Source of the DNA: Terana coerulea
Lineage: Eukaryota > Basidiomycota > Agaricomycetes > Polyporales > Phanerochaetaceae
Reading direction: 5' to 3'
Assembly: GCA_024811115.1 (NCBI GenBank)
Contig: JAKOGH010000799.1
Location: 1-62,931 of the forward strand
DNA: 62,931 bases
Shown here: positions 46,601 through 57,599 of the stretch, piece by piece
How the letters are laid out: every line of letters begins with the position of its first letter
How positions within the stretch are numbered: the first letter of the stretch is position 1
Notes under the pieces: generated by a model
Told to the model about the DNA's origin: nothing
The model's database searches: none
The model's input: the letters and a program-made list of their open reading frames with translations, nothing else
Program-made: the position numbers and the translations under genes

Positions 46601-46900
46601 AACTCAGCGTGACCGGGGCGGCGTTTAATACCGAAGCCAGCAATTAAGATGTAGTAGCAATCTCTTAGAATTTGACAAGGTTTTCTTGTGAGCCAGACAA
46701 TTGCTCTGCGAGATCTGTGTCCTCTGGCTTGAAGAGCATATTGTTGGTATATATGTGTCTGCCGGTGTTGCTGTACAGGCATAAACGTCCGTCCAAGACA
46801 ATGATGCAGGTAAAGATCTGTGTTGCAAAGTTCGCCAGATGCTAGTTGTGGCTCTACGATAGTGCAAAATGTCAAGCAAGTAGACTCTGGGCGGAGGCCT
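43630..46900. other. GC-richer island without a confidently recognised gene
   Basis: Composition and codon-like structure change sharply at 43630. Overlapping open frames exist on both strands. The most protein-like are 44302-44517 minus (MADHVTVVNMNEHEDKMEG, a charged helix) and 43913-44140 plus. Neither matches a family I know and they conflict with neighbours. A (GA)n run lies at 46138-46157. This may hold a degraded host gene or element. Confidence 0.4.
46138..46157 (+). repeat. GA microsatellite
   Basis: GGGAGAGGGAGAGAGAGAGA simple repeat. Confidence 0.85.
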
Positions 46901-47262
46901 GCTCGTCCAAGGGAGCAGCCCTCAGAAGCCTAGACTATTGGCAAGTATCGCTTGCTCTTCTAAGACGGCGAATCCTTGTGATAGATTGTAGAGTACTAGC
47001 AGGAGCTGGGCTTGGGCACTGCGATTGGGGAAAAGAGTCAAGGTTCAAGCTTAATGTGAGCCTACCACCGCGCCTGTCACGGAAGATTTCGAAGGGTGTG
47101 CAGTGGCGCTGCGGAATGTGGCAATTACTTACATTCACTTCAACACCAGTCCCGACATGACAACAATGGTTGGCGTCGCACCTGGTAGGAGGTGACGACC
47201 TCTCATTTCCACTCAATTTTGTCCAGTTTCGTCCTCACTCGGATGTCTTTGAGGTGGCATAG

Positions 47263-48040
47263 GTCAACCAACCTCTGTCTGGCTTTGGCTGGGACTCCGT
47301 AGCCAGTCAGGTTATCGCCTCTGATGCAGTGTGGGATGCTTACGTCACGGTGCGCTCACTTATCCTGTTGCACCTTTGTTTGTAGCTGAGATAAATGGAA
47401 ATCGAAGGCCCGCCCGAAAGCCGCCTGGTTCCTTACCCACGTCTTTCCGTTGTACGATGAAATTGCCTACATCTCCGATGGAAATGTTGCTGCTGGCGCA
47501 TTTGCTATCGCTGTTGGTGGTGGCAATCCACCGATGGAGAGGCTCAGAGCATCCAGGTGCCATCTCAGGTGAGTAATCTAAGGTGTATGGTTGAGAAGTA
47601 CTCTAATAGGCACTTAGGCTGTTGATTGTGGCTCGCCTATGCTCGCTTCGCAGGCTCCTGCTCAGACCGACGATGAGTTGAACTGGAGGCGCAACGTGAC
47701 TCCGCCTAACTCTACAGCTCAGCCAAAGCGTCAGCATAATACAGGTGCTTCTGCGTTGTTGATGTTGGCGCCGTCTGTTGCGTCGATCAGTGCAACTCTA
47801 ACTCCGACGACGTCTGACTCGACCTCAGCGTCTAGCATTACAGCGAAGCCTCGCCGTCATCGTGCCTGGAAGACCATCCTCGCCGAGGAGACTCTTACTC
47901 CTCAAGAGCTTGCTGCTGCACCTCGGATCTTCCGCCAGAACCCTGAGCTTGCTGTTGAGTACCTTAGCTTCCCTCCTGATCACCGTGAGGCTCTGGACTT
48001 CTGGTTTTAAGATGAGCTCAAGCGTGTCATGTTTGCCTAA
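47263..48040 (+). pseudogene. Myb/SANT-like partner protein of a PIF/Harbinger transposon
   Basis: VNQPLSGFGWDSVASQVIASDAVWDAYV (47263-47346) is the signature end of the fungal Myb/SANT-like DNA-binding domain. KARPKAAWFLTHVFPLYDEIAYISDGNVAAGAFA (47410-47520) is the usual next block. A probable intron with GTGAGT and CTTAG ends lies at about 47570-47620. The C-terminal part, LTPQELAAAPRIFRQNPELAVEYLSFP, runs to a TAA at 48008-48010; the family end ELKRVMFA follows it to 48040. Phase mismatches at both junctions show decay. Such proteins bring the transposase to the ends. It converges with the transposase gene. Confidence 0.75.
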
Positions 48041-48533
48041 ATACGTCATTTTTTATCAGACTTTTATACCATCTACACCACCACTCATTTCCCTAGCCAA
48101 CTTTAGTCGCTCATTGTCTGTACTGCACATTCTGCCTAATACATTGTGTTGCCTATCACTCTCCACGTGCTGCTAGCTCCACCTGATAACCCTCCCACAT
48201 TGCCAATGCAATACGATCACGCCTTGCCTCTCCACGCTTCTTCTCTGCAGCTGTGACACTTCCAACAGTCTGGCTTCCCTGGCGATTGTCTTCTTCAGCA
48301 CGCACACCATCCTCTTTATCACCAAGATCAAATTCCTCCAAATCGGCACCATATATGCGCTGGAAATTGAGTATTGCAGAAAATGCGATGAATATGCGTG
48401 CCTGCGTGGGTAAGTCGTATTCTGAGGCCCTATCCATAATAGCGAATTTGCGCTTCGCAACGCCAAAAATGCGTTCAACTATCTGCGTAGTTGAGCGTGG
48501 CGTAGGTTGAATAGCTCTTTGTAATCCATAGGC

Positions 48534-48584
48534 CTATATAGTGTGAGTTAACGCTAGTCACATTTAGCTAGTACCATGACATAC
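48534..48584 (-). other. Intron 2 of the Harbinger transposase
   Basis: GTATGT donor, CTAAA/CTAGC branch-like words, ATAG acceptor; removal joins AAGQR to PMDYKELFNLRHAQ, the normal family sequence. Confidence 0.85.
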
Positions 48585-49040
48585 CGCTGGCCAGCTGCGC
48601 TCCATTCTCGCAGATGATATCGTACACCTCGATATGATACTAGCAGAACATCGCATGAGGGAAACCCAGCATCTGCGAGGTAGTAGAAATTCTTGGGCAC
48701 AGTAAAGGTTGTGCTACGAGCTTCTTCAACGGTCAGACTATCCGCCGCACTTCCCTCCCAGCCAGATAGAATGTAGCAAAACCGCATATCACATGTGTAT
48801 GCAGCTAAAACATTCTGGGTAATGTTTCCGGAACGGTCCCGATAGCGAGGGCGGGCTTCTTCTGAGGGGAATGCACTGACATGAGAGCTGTCGATTGCTC
48901 CAAGGGCATACTTGAAGAAAGGAAAGAACTTTGGATTGTCCCGAATGACCGGAGGGATCGGCGAAGTTGCGTCGGGCAGTTTGATCAACAAGTTTGTAAA
49001 TGAGGAGTTCAGGACGGCTTCAAGCACTTCATGAACATAG

Positions 49041-49086
49041 CTAAGACAAGGTCAGGCAATATTCACCCAGTAAATACAACACATAC
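49041..49086 (-). other. Intron 1 of the Harbinger transposase
   Basis: GTATGT donor, CTGAC branch-like word, CTTAG acceptor; removal restores the conserved GDTISRY-VHEVLEAVL joint. Confidence 0.85.
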
Positions 49087-49559
49087 CGGGATATTGTGTC
49101 CCCACTGCGTTGAAAGCGCTCTCCCAACATGCGCTGGCCTGCAACGTGCCGACCACAAAAGAGACAGATTGCCACTTTCTCTTCCAGATCAACAGACTTT
49201 GAGTCCTTCAACCCAGTGGTCTGGTACAGCACTTGGCAGAGCTTTACAAAAACATCCTTGCTCACACCCAGATTGTCCAGAATCCGAGCAGGATGCCCTG
49301 TAAGGAGCTCATCTACCCAAGGCGACCAGTGAGTGCAGATGTATGATATGGCTCGGAATTGTACCGGTTTTCGCTGTACTCCATAGCAACACCAGCGGAT
49401 AACACTGCAGTAAGGAGTATCATAGCGCGTCGCTGGTCATCTGTAAGCTCAGAGGCCATAGCGAGGCTGATTGGAAGGAAAGACAGCAAGTCGGAAGGAC
49501 AAGGCGCACGACGAGCAGCGAGAGCGAAATCATATCTGCGATCTATCAAAGATTATCCA

Positions 49560-50270
49560 TTTTAGGATGCCAAGCTGATTTTCCCACATCGCCCGACAGC
49601 GCCGCAAAAACACGGTCGCCGCAGCGGCACATGCAACCGATCAGGCCCTGAAGCAACAAAAAGTGGCGACGTCATATGCAGCGTCCCCACTTCTGTCTCA
49701 TGCTTTACTTAATACCACTTGGAGAGCTATAGCCGCGATATTCCTGGGGATGTTTGAATCTGTTCCCAAGAGCGCCTCAGAGTCCTGGTCCTCGAGTCAG
49801 ACACCTGGGAAGACTACAGATTCGACTCTAAAAATCTTCAGACGTGCGGGTTCAACGAGCCCACCGCATTTCCACGCATCGATATAGCTGATGCTATGTG
49901 GCTAGGAGTCCATGCATAAGTTAAGAACGATTTCCTGAACAATGGCCCAGTGGGTGAGAATACAGAGAACGATGGCGATGGTTACAACGACAACAACAGA
50001 AGCAACAACAGAAGCAACAGAGTGAACTGGTTAACCAGAAACCCTTACCTCGTCAGGATACATCCCGTTTAGGCATCTAGTCAAGATACACACCGTCAAG
50101 GCACACACCTGCGACACATGTTGTGAGATTACACATAGCGTGAATCTCAAAAGTTGGTAAATATGGTTAGTCCCTCCGAGTTCATGGTAAAGCTAATCAT
50201 CACCGAGGAGATCGCATTCTTCTGGCGGTTCGTGAGAATTAGCGAGATGACATTCACGCATGTTGCTGCC
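49560..50270. other. Interval without recognised gene
   Basis: Upstream of the transposase. Should contain the transposon's right terminal repeat, but I could not pair an inverted end with the left side. A CAACA/GAAGCA trinucleotide-like run lies near 49990-50030. Confidence 0.4.
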
Positions 50271-50275
50271 TTCAC

Positions 50276-50610
50276 TTACCTCTTGCTTGGGGTTTTGAAG
50301 TTGGCTATAGTTGTTGACTGTAGACAGGACTTAACCGCTTGTTGTGTGAGACTATATCGTGACATCTCAGCGAAGTCGAACAGTTGTCCAGGGCTAATGT
50401 TTTCCGCGGCATTCAGCAAGATGATCCTCGCACCGACAAGCGCGGTTAATCCAGTGATAGTGAGATTTGCAAAATTAAGTTCATTGGCCTGCTTCTCACA
50501 GAGCTCCAACTTAGTAAAGGAAGGAGTCTCATAGTTAACTTGGGCAGAGTTCTTGGACCGCTCCCGCTTGCCACCTTTGGCTTGCTTGTTAGAAGGGAGT
50601 TGGAGTCACA
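50276..50610 (-). CDS. Unidentified protein fragment, probably spliced
   Basis: On the minus strand an uninterrupted frame reads KGGKRERSKNSAQVNYE, then KLELCEKQANELNFANLTITGLTALVGARIILLNAAENISPGQLFDFAEMSRYSLTQQAVKSCL, ending ...KTPSKR at a GTAAGT donor-like site. It has a charged start, balanced composition and helix-forming pattern, unlike the shadow frames nearby, so I believe it is or was coding. I do not recognise the family. A continuation may be KNAISSVMISFTMNSEGL at about 50160-50225 after a short intron ending in CCAG. The upstream part is blocked by a TGA near 50615. Confidence 0.5.
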
Positions 50611-50614
50611 AGTC

Positions 50615-51234
50615 CTGACGAGGTATACACCACTATAAACACCAATGCTACGGCTAGCACAACGAGCGTGCACATGATCTCGATGGGGAAGGAGGAGATT
50701 ACCAACAAGAGCGATTTCTTTCATGCCGAAATTGCTATCAAGTGGAATCTGAATAAGATGGTGAATCTAATATGGACGAGATACTCTTAGACACGAGTTT
50801 TAATCATTGTTTTACGCACACATATCTCTGAGATCGCAAAACCTTAGCCTCAAGGAGCTTAACGTGGTAAACCATAGCTCCATGCTCTAACATTTCCTTG
50901 CTATTCAAGAAGCGATCAGAGGACCAGCCAATAAGGGCCCACATGATAATATACTCGACGACTTCATATGTTCTCCTCCAGTCAATTGAAGCGATCTCGA
51001 ATTCATTCGAGGAGTGGCAGAAACGCTGGAGACATCAAATTGGCGGCCTTAATGCGCCAACATGGTATGCATCTCAAGACAGTCTCTCGGATGAGGAAAT
51101 CACAGAGCTGGATGCAAAGTTATGAGGGAAAAATGCAGACATGGCCACCGAGGCCGGCCTGAATGTATCAATGAGCCTCACGTGTACGATATTGTCCAGC
51201 CGAGTATGAATGCAATCATTGAGGTGAATGCAGA
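50615..51234. other. Interval without firm gene
   Basis: A plus frame 50898-51125 (PIRAHMIIYSTTSYVLL, then IEAISNSFEEWQKRWRHQIGG) looks somewhat protein-like but has no recognised family. The AT-rich repeat block resumes at about 51235. Confidence 0.35.
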
Positions 51235-51720
51235 TATTATACGCATTTAGTTGTAGCTTCTGATGCACAAACAATAATGGAAAATATACTGTTGCTGCAA
51301 CGCTCATATTTAGTAATACTTATGAAGAGCTACTAAGCTAATGAATATACAATAGGTGGTGAGGTAATAAAATGTTTTCCATTATTGCTTATATAATAGA
51401 AGCCGTAATCAAATGTGCGCAGTATAGTCTCAACACCACATCCTCTTGGCAGTGTTATCATATTCTTATAAAAGCAATTTATATTGCACTAGTGAAGTTA
51501 TGATTAAAATAAGTATTGTAGCAAATTCACACTATTTGAACTTTATAGTTAGCATTACTACCATATGTGGCAAAGTGTATATTTTCAAAATTAGGCATCA
51601 GTTATAGCTACTCAACAATGTTTTTACTGTATACTAAAGCCTTCTAGCTAGAAAAATATAGCCAAATGAAGCTGAGCCCAAATTGCTCCTATGCATGACT
51701 TTTGATCACTACTATGGATG
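51235..51720. repeat. Inverted-repeat block related to 10075-10720
   Basis: 51245-51320 and 51360-51420 are inverted copies of each other (GTAGCTTCTGATGCACAAAC against ATAATAGAAGCCGTAATC). 51460-51720 is the reverse complement of about 10080-10330. It interrupts the Helitron coding sequence that begins at 51725. Confidence 0.6.
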
Positions 51721-51724
51721 CTAA

Positions 51725-54100
51725 ACTGAGAACAGCATTAGATAATATGAGGTATAAGGCATGTACATTGGAGGATATTTGACTATTACAGTCTAAAGTT
51801 ATTGAAAAAGGGCCCAATCAGTTTAAGCTATCAGATCTGCACTTAAAAATGTATTAATCATTACTTCTTATAACTCATACTATGACAAAATCAATGAAGT
51901 AAAAACTAAGCATTTTGCTGACGAAATTAAACAGGTTTTGCATAGCTTCTATGCATATAATAAGTGAAGTCAGATAAATATAAAGAAAATTATAAGAAAT
52001 GGCAGCACAAGCGTAAGTCAATCTACAGCATACAAGTAATGATATTAATCCATATTTACAAGACACTATAAAATATGTCTCATGCTAGTTAAGAGAATCA
52101 GCCAGGAGTTGTTAATCTTTGCATTAGATTACCTGTAATGATCAAAACAAACTTGGCAACTAAATATAGTATTACCAATAGTGCTGAGGCAATGGTTATT
52201 GGCTGGAAAGCTAAGCCATCAGATGAACACAATTATCAAGTATTGAAAACAGTATTTGTGGAATTGTTAAGTCTAGCAGATCAAATACAATTGGAAGGAT
52301 TATCAGTTAATGCAGTTCTAATCGTAAGACAAGGCATTGATATTACATGCACTGCGCCTAATGGAAAACTGATTAAGATCTGGAGATCACAAGTGCCTAT
52401 TATACCAAATTTTGCAATGATAAATTATAACTCTCAAGGCAGAACTAAAAAGTATAATGTATATAACTTGCAAAATTGCAAAGTCATTAATCTGTGTATA
52501 CTTGCATATTATGAAGTTCTACCTATAAAGGAACTGTAATTGTTTGAGGCTTTAATTCATCGAAACTTATTGAAGGTATTTCTGGATATTTGAGATAAAA
52601 ATTAGGCAATTGAGAAATTCTTAATAAAGTCATAAAACTGCAATTCATTAGAAAGCTATCTGAGCATATTGGAGGTATTATCAGAAACCAAGTCATATAT
52701 ATATATATATTGCAATTAGAAAGGAGCTGAATATATTCCAAAGCAAATGATGCACAATGGTTGTGTATTAAGCCTGAGGATGACTTTGAATGGGAAATTG
52801 TTAAAGCTGACAAGGTCAACAAAAAAGCAAGCCAAAGCTTCCATGCAATTATCTACTGCTTCATTTATTTACTTCTGCTAAAGAAACTACAGCTTTAGCT
52901 ACTTTAAGCAATGAGACAGGAAATAGCAAAAAGCGAAAAATGATTACTTAAGATACTAAGATTCAGGATAAAATCTATCAAAAACTGAAAGTTTGCTTTA
53001 ATTCAATCACATCAGGTACTGTGCAATGAGAATTTACTTGGAGTAATAACAATTGTAGCTATGGTACTTTGTTTATGATACTGTACTCTATTTATAAAAA
53101 GCAGCTAACATTTTGGGTCATACACATAGCTAGTCAGAATAACCTTTTGGCATAGTTTACAAGTTTTTTCACTATAGTACAAAATAATCAACTATCCAAA
53201 GATAATGCAAGGCAATTGTTAGGAGAGGAACTTTGCAAAGTAAACAAGTTTGTATTTTCACTTTCTAACGATAAAAGCTCAGACATTTTTTATCTATCAA
53301 GGTACCTTTTGCAGGAAGAGGAAAATTATTGCTATAAGCAATATATATGTATATATTGCAACAACTCAATACAATATAGAGCTGGCAGCAATATCATTGA
53401 TACTTAACCAGTCATGCTATGCAGTGCAAACACTTAGAAAAGTAGAACATGTTCTAAAGGAACTGCTAACTATTAATCAACTACTGAATAGTTTAATGCT
53501 TATGGTACCCAAAATATCCAGTGCAAATGCAATACTTATAATAATGCACTTATTGATGAGCTAGATTTCATAACTTTGGCAATGTTTTTTTTTTTGCATT
53601 CTACATAAAAAGATCAATGTTAAGTAGCAGTAAGGTATTATGATTGACAACACAAAGTATAGACTATGTGGACTGATATATTGTGAAAGGTTTTACTTTA
53701 CAGCAAGAGCAATTACTCCAAATAGTGATATTTAGTGTAATAATGAATTAGCACAAGGGCAAAGCTATGATTATAAAGGTAATCTAAGAACTATAAGCCC
53801 AAAAATCTTACAACTACGCCTAATAAACAACTTTAACAGTAGCACTTTACATACAGCACTGAGCAGTGATTAATTATAGCTGGAATGAATATGAGTATTA
53901 TACCATAAAATATAATGAGAAACTATACACATTGTGATATTAGAGCTAAACTAGAGGAGAAAATATTAGTGCGAATTATAGTCAAATATGTAGAAACTAT
54001 TATTCAAATTGATAGCAAGGCAAAACAGAGCAATATTAAACAAATAAAGAAATTATTCTTACCAAGTACTAGCAACCACCCATTTAACTCATATTGAATT
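51725..54100 (+). pseudogene. Helitron helicase C-terminal half and tail (plus strand)
   Basis: LRTALDNMRYKACTLEDI and KGPNQFKLSD precede ITNLCIRLPVMIKTNLAT, then ITNSAEAMVIGWKAK, IVRQGIDITC, QVPIIPNFAMINYNSQGRTKKYNV and LQNCKVINLCILAYYEVL, the C-terminal RecA-like domain of Helitron PIF1 helicases. Frame 52138-52539 is open for 133 codons. After a linker, WSNNSCSYDTLFMILYSIYKK (about 53040-53105) opens a Cys-containing domain found at the end of fungal Helitron proteins. This copy has no family C insertion and served as the reference for that site. Confidence 0.85.
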
Positions 54101-55849
54101 TAAGTAGGAGGCTGAGTAGGAGGAATTATTCTAAGAGTTAATATGTGCTCAATATCCATGCCAGCATTAGTACCAATTGACCATGCTTCTGATTAGCAGT
54201 TATGCTCTTATTAGACTCAAGTTTCATTGCTGTTAGTTTTATTTTGCCATAAATAAATGAGCATAAATACAAGCAGCTAATATAATACAGTTCTACTTTA
54301 ATAAATAAATGTGAAGCCTACCATGCTTAGCTAAAATTAGAAGTATGTGGCCTACTTTGAGCCTTATGAGCCTATCATCTGATTTTTATGGGTATGTAAA
54401 ATCTTATTGTTAATGTAAGTACATCAAAAGCATGGTTAATAACCCAGATTTGCATCTAACACCAATATTAACCATTGGATTTAAGAAATTCCACTGCTTG
54501 ACTTTGAACTTATTGTGCACATTTGTGCAGAAAAGCACATAGATCCCAATGCTCTACTCTTTAAAGAGCTAGTAAAAGACAAATATGCCTCTAAAGACAA
54601 TGGTAAATGGCTTAATGACATTGCACTCATTGTATTTTTGCCTCACAGCAATATTAAGCTTATAATCAGCTACTTACACCTTACATATTTTACACCAGAT
54701 ATTCCAGAGTGTGTTACAAATTATAATGCAACACTGAGCACTTAAGAGCAGAATATGATCAGCATTTACCACTTTTTTACCACTTTTCAACAGCTAGTCA
54801 TTACAAAAACGCTATAGCACTAGATATTTATTAAGAAAGCTCTATGCCTTTATAGTCAAGAAAAGGCTATGTTTTAATAAAATATTAAACCACCCTCTCA
54901 AACATAACTAAACTAAGAAAATATCTCTTATTACTCTATATAATAGAGGCCTGGAGAATAACTGAGCTTCATATACTTCACTTAATGATAGATGCTTAAG
55001 GCTATGACCTAATTACACCTAGAGGCAAATAAGAGAGGGAAGCTTGGGCTGACTTCAGAGAAATGCTTCAAGGGCTTGTGTAATTCCTGTTTGCTTCTCT
55101 TTTTTAAAAGTGAGAGCTTGTATATATTGCAGAAATAACTAAATATCAAATGTTCTATTTTACTACATCATATTCTACACTATTTTAAGTTATGTTCTAT
55201 TTAATTCTGAGCTATTCTTCCTGCTGACTAACTTATTTCAGAAGATTCCATTGTATTTTAGCATATTCTGCTGTATTCTGCCCAGTTTTTACAGTATTCT
55301 ACAGCAGTCTATAATAATGTGAGAATGTTATATGTTTTGCTACAGGCCCACTGCTAGCTAACTAACCTAGGCTTGCTATGTGCCAATTTATATTGGCTTA
55401 TAACATCTGGAGATCATTTGAAGATACAACTGTCCTCAGTTGCCTAGTTATTGAAAGAGGATTCTGAGTCATTATTATCTGAATCTGATATTTTATTCTT
55501 TTGAGAGCCTTCAGAGTTATTATTTGAATCTACTTCTGTAAGAAGTGCTGCTAGGTCCTTTAGCTATATGTTAGTTCAAGTAATGTACTATTGTCTGGAA
55601 TGCTGCAATTTCTAACGCTATGGTGTATTATTGATTTTGGCTAGAATATATGAACTTTTAATAAAATAACATACAACTTGCTAGATAGGAACTAAGATAG
55701 CACTTGTACTGCTTATAATCCATGGACTTCTCTACTGATAGGTAATTGTCATAAATAAAGCATGCTTTGAAGCACTTTTCAAATTGTTTCTTAAACTAAA
55801 ATCAATAATGAGCGAGAGTTGCTATCACTTTGGCTAAACTATTAGAATA
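54101..55849. other. AT-rich interval, no recognised gene
   Basis: The frame 54515-54745 (HIDPNALLFKELVKDKYASK and on) is open but unmatched. 55140-55330 repeats TATTCTGC / TTCTAC words. 55430-55530 holds an acidic-coding-like stretch on minus. Probably further Helitron or captured sequence. Confidence 0.35.
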
Positions 55850-56199
55850 CTTCACTAATTGCTGCATACATCACGGCAATATATCTGGGTTAAATGGGCT
55901 ATCGCTAGTATACAGTAAGTATAATTTCTTCATTTATTTAGTATTGCTTTCTTTTGCACTACTATCAATCTAAACAATAACCTTTACATCTTTAACTGTA
56001 ATTTGCACTATTACCTTCAGATTTTCCGCTGTTTTATGCTTAATATCATAATTTATATATTTTCTAATTATACCCTACAGCAAAATATACATTCTGCTTA
56101 ACATTATGTATGAAGTGCTACTGGCAAAGTTTTTTTGTGAGGCATAGTTGCAAGATTTTCTAAACTTATATATTTTAACTTACTCTTATAATTACAGCT
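55850..56199 (-). pseudogene. Helitron C-terminal tail fragment (minus strand)
   Basis: Reverse complement of the stretch at 53790-54100 and equivalent to 10721-11050. The family B element at 56200 is inserted directly in it, so the copy continues, if at all, beyond the right edge of the window. Confidence 0.65.
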
Positions 56200-56759
56200 T
56201 ATCACAAAACTACAATACTCACCTGCTGGGATGACTTGAAAGAGGTGGGGAAAGCAGAGGGATTTGAGTAGAGCTAGTAGAGTGGATATGAATCAACGAT
56301 GTTGTTGAGTCTGAGGTTTAGCCCACAGACCAGCCTCCTTATATACATGTATGAGGGACCCTAGACACTATCTAAGACCTCCAATACCATATGCTGACTG
56401 ATACAGTCAGGTGATGTCTGACTAAGGCTCAGAGCATACCACCGCTCTAACTCCCTTATCAGATCCGATCTAGCTATCATGCTAACATCAACACTATCTA
56501 GATGTCCTAATCGAGCTACTGTATACTATCAGTACACGATGTCATAGTGACCTCATAATGAGGTCATAGTCTAGAACGAATCCAGAACTGGGTCCATGAT
56601 CCTATGCCCGTATGAGGCATATCCCTAATAACCATGCGTCCGTCACATGGTTAACTGATCAGCATCTTGTAACGCTGTTCTGACGACTGGGTAACGTATC
56701 CCGTGACTTGATGTTACACTCTAAGCGCTGTAGACTAGCGCTAAGAGAAATTTATGACA
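56200..56759 (-). repeat. 3' LTR of the right-hand family B element
   Basis: 560 bp, from TATCACAAAA at the left to TTTATGACA at the right (element sense: TGTCATAAA to TTTGTGATA). The pentamer before it is CAGCT; its partner lies outside the window. Confidence 0.93.
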
Positions 56760-56775
56760 TTACCCCCTCCTCAGG
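56760..56775 (-). other. Polypurine tract of family B
   Basis: In element sense CCTGAGGAGGGGGTAA directly precedes the 3' LTR, the position of the plus-strand primer. It overlaps the 3' end of the dUTPase-like coding region. Confidence 0.8.
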
Positions 56776-57135
56776 TTTGAGCTCCATCGAGAATTTGCCA
56801 ATTTATCGTAGTCCGATTACTTCAATATCCACATCCGCAATCCGTTCGATGATAAGCTGGGCCACCTGATTGCCAATTTGAACTTCAAAGTCGATGTCGC
56901 TGGTGTTTACAAGGGTTACTTGTATCTCGTCTTTGTAGTCAGCGGTCGATCACTTTAGTGATTGCTTCAACTCTTTCGTTTGGAAAGTCGGGTTGCAAGA
57001 CATAATTCGGCCACAAGTTCCACTCGGTAATTGAACTTTAATGCCGATAGGCACTGTTGTTCTCGAGTTGGATTTAACTGTATGTTTCTGATAGGCATGC
57101 AGCGTAAGTCCGGCTGCTTCTTCCGGAGATTCGAT
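56776..57135 (-). pseudogene. dUTPase-like domain at the C-terminus of family B pol
   Basis: Homologue of trimeric dUTP pyrophosphatase, which hydrolyses dUTP and limits uracil in new cDNA. Motif 1: AAGLTLHA (57094-57117; family AAGxDLxA, Asp replaced by Thr). RTTVPIGIKVQLPSGTCGRI contains motif 2 (57004-57030). Motif 3: V-I-D and A-D-Y-K-D-E-I (56924-56953), separated by one extra base. Motif 4: GNQVAQLIIERI (56839-56876). Motif 5 is only hinted at (R-x-I-G-K-F, 56785-56808, with a stop). It lies between the chromodomain and the polypurine tract. Frameshifts near 56975 and 56943 make this copy inactive. Confidence 0.85.
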
Positions 57136-57234
57136 ATAGGGGTTTGACCGCCAATGAGTTCGACTTGAAGCGTAGAGTTCCGTTGTAGTAGTACAGGTGT
57201 GACGTCTTCTTCGAACTCGACCGTTCGTGCGGCT

Positions 57235-57405
57235 TGTCGGTTCAGCTTGAGGTACTCTTGAACAGCTTGCTTAACGTTCTTGACGTTGTCCTCACTTTCC
57301 CAAGTAACTTCATCACGTCCGAATCCTTTCCATCGAACCAGGATATTGAGTTTTCTTACCGCGTTTGGCGGTGTTGCAAGATCTTCTCAACTTCCCATTC
57401 TTCCT
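57235..57405 (-). pseudogene. pol: Chromodomain, Gypsy family B
   Basis: EEWEVEKILQHRQTR, then after a frameshift LVRWKGFGRDEVTWESEDN and VQEYLKL, a classic chromodomain with Trp, aromatic and acidic positions kept. MHPVFHASKL (about 57510) is the preceding link. Confidence 0.9.
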
Positions 57406-57599
57406 GTCCTTTAACCATAACTGGCTTAGGCACAAGTGGTTTCTGTCCCGTTATGGAAGGATCGTTGTAAGTGGCTAGCTTGCTGGCGTGGAATACCGGA
57501 TGCATAGCTCGGTAGCGTGGTGGCATTTTAACCTTGAAGGTGACAGCGGACAACTGTTCGATGATTTCGAACGGTCTCGTGACTGTGGGTTTAATGCAC

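Larger units (their letters stand above)
48156..49459 (-). pseudogene. PIF/Harbinger DDE transposase, three exons, two frameshifts
   Basis: The start ATG is at 49459 (MASELTDDQRRAM). Exon 1 runs to 49087, intron 49041-49086 (GTATGT..TTAG, 46 nt), exon 2 49040-48585, intron 48534-48584 (GTATGT..ATAG, 51 nt), exon 3 48533-48156. Splicing gives ERFQRSGDTISRYVHEVLEAVL across intron 1 and REWSAAGQRPMDYKELFNLRHAQ across intron 2, both family hallmarks. DDE landmarks: ALGAIDSSHV (D), YYLADAGFPSCDVLL (D), and VERIFGVAKRKF near the final E. One frameshift near 49320 (before GWVDELLTG) and one near 48490 (before IVERIFG) inactivate it. Confidence 0.9.

Noticed and set aside
43629..46890. Several overlapping open frames of 60-155 codons as host genes.
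   Set aside because: They overlap on both strands, share no family features and lack a consistent splice structure; kept as an unassigned island.
47000..49720. Terminal inverted repeats of the Harbinger element.
   Set aside because: I scanned both flanks for paired ends with a 3-bp TWA duplication and found none that I could support.
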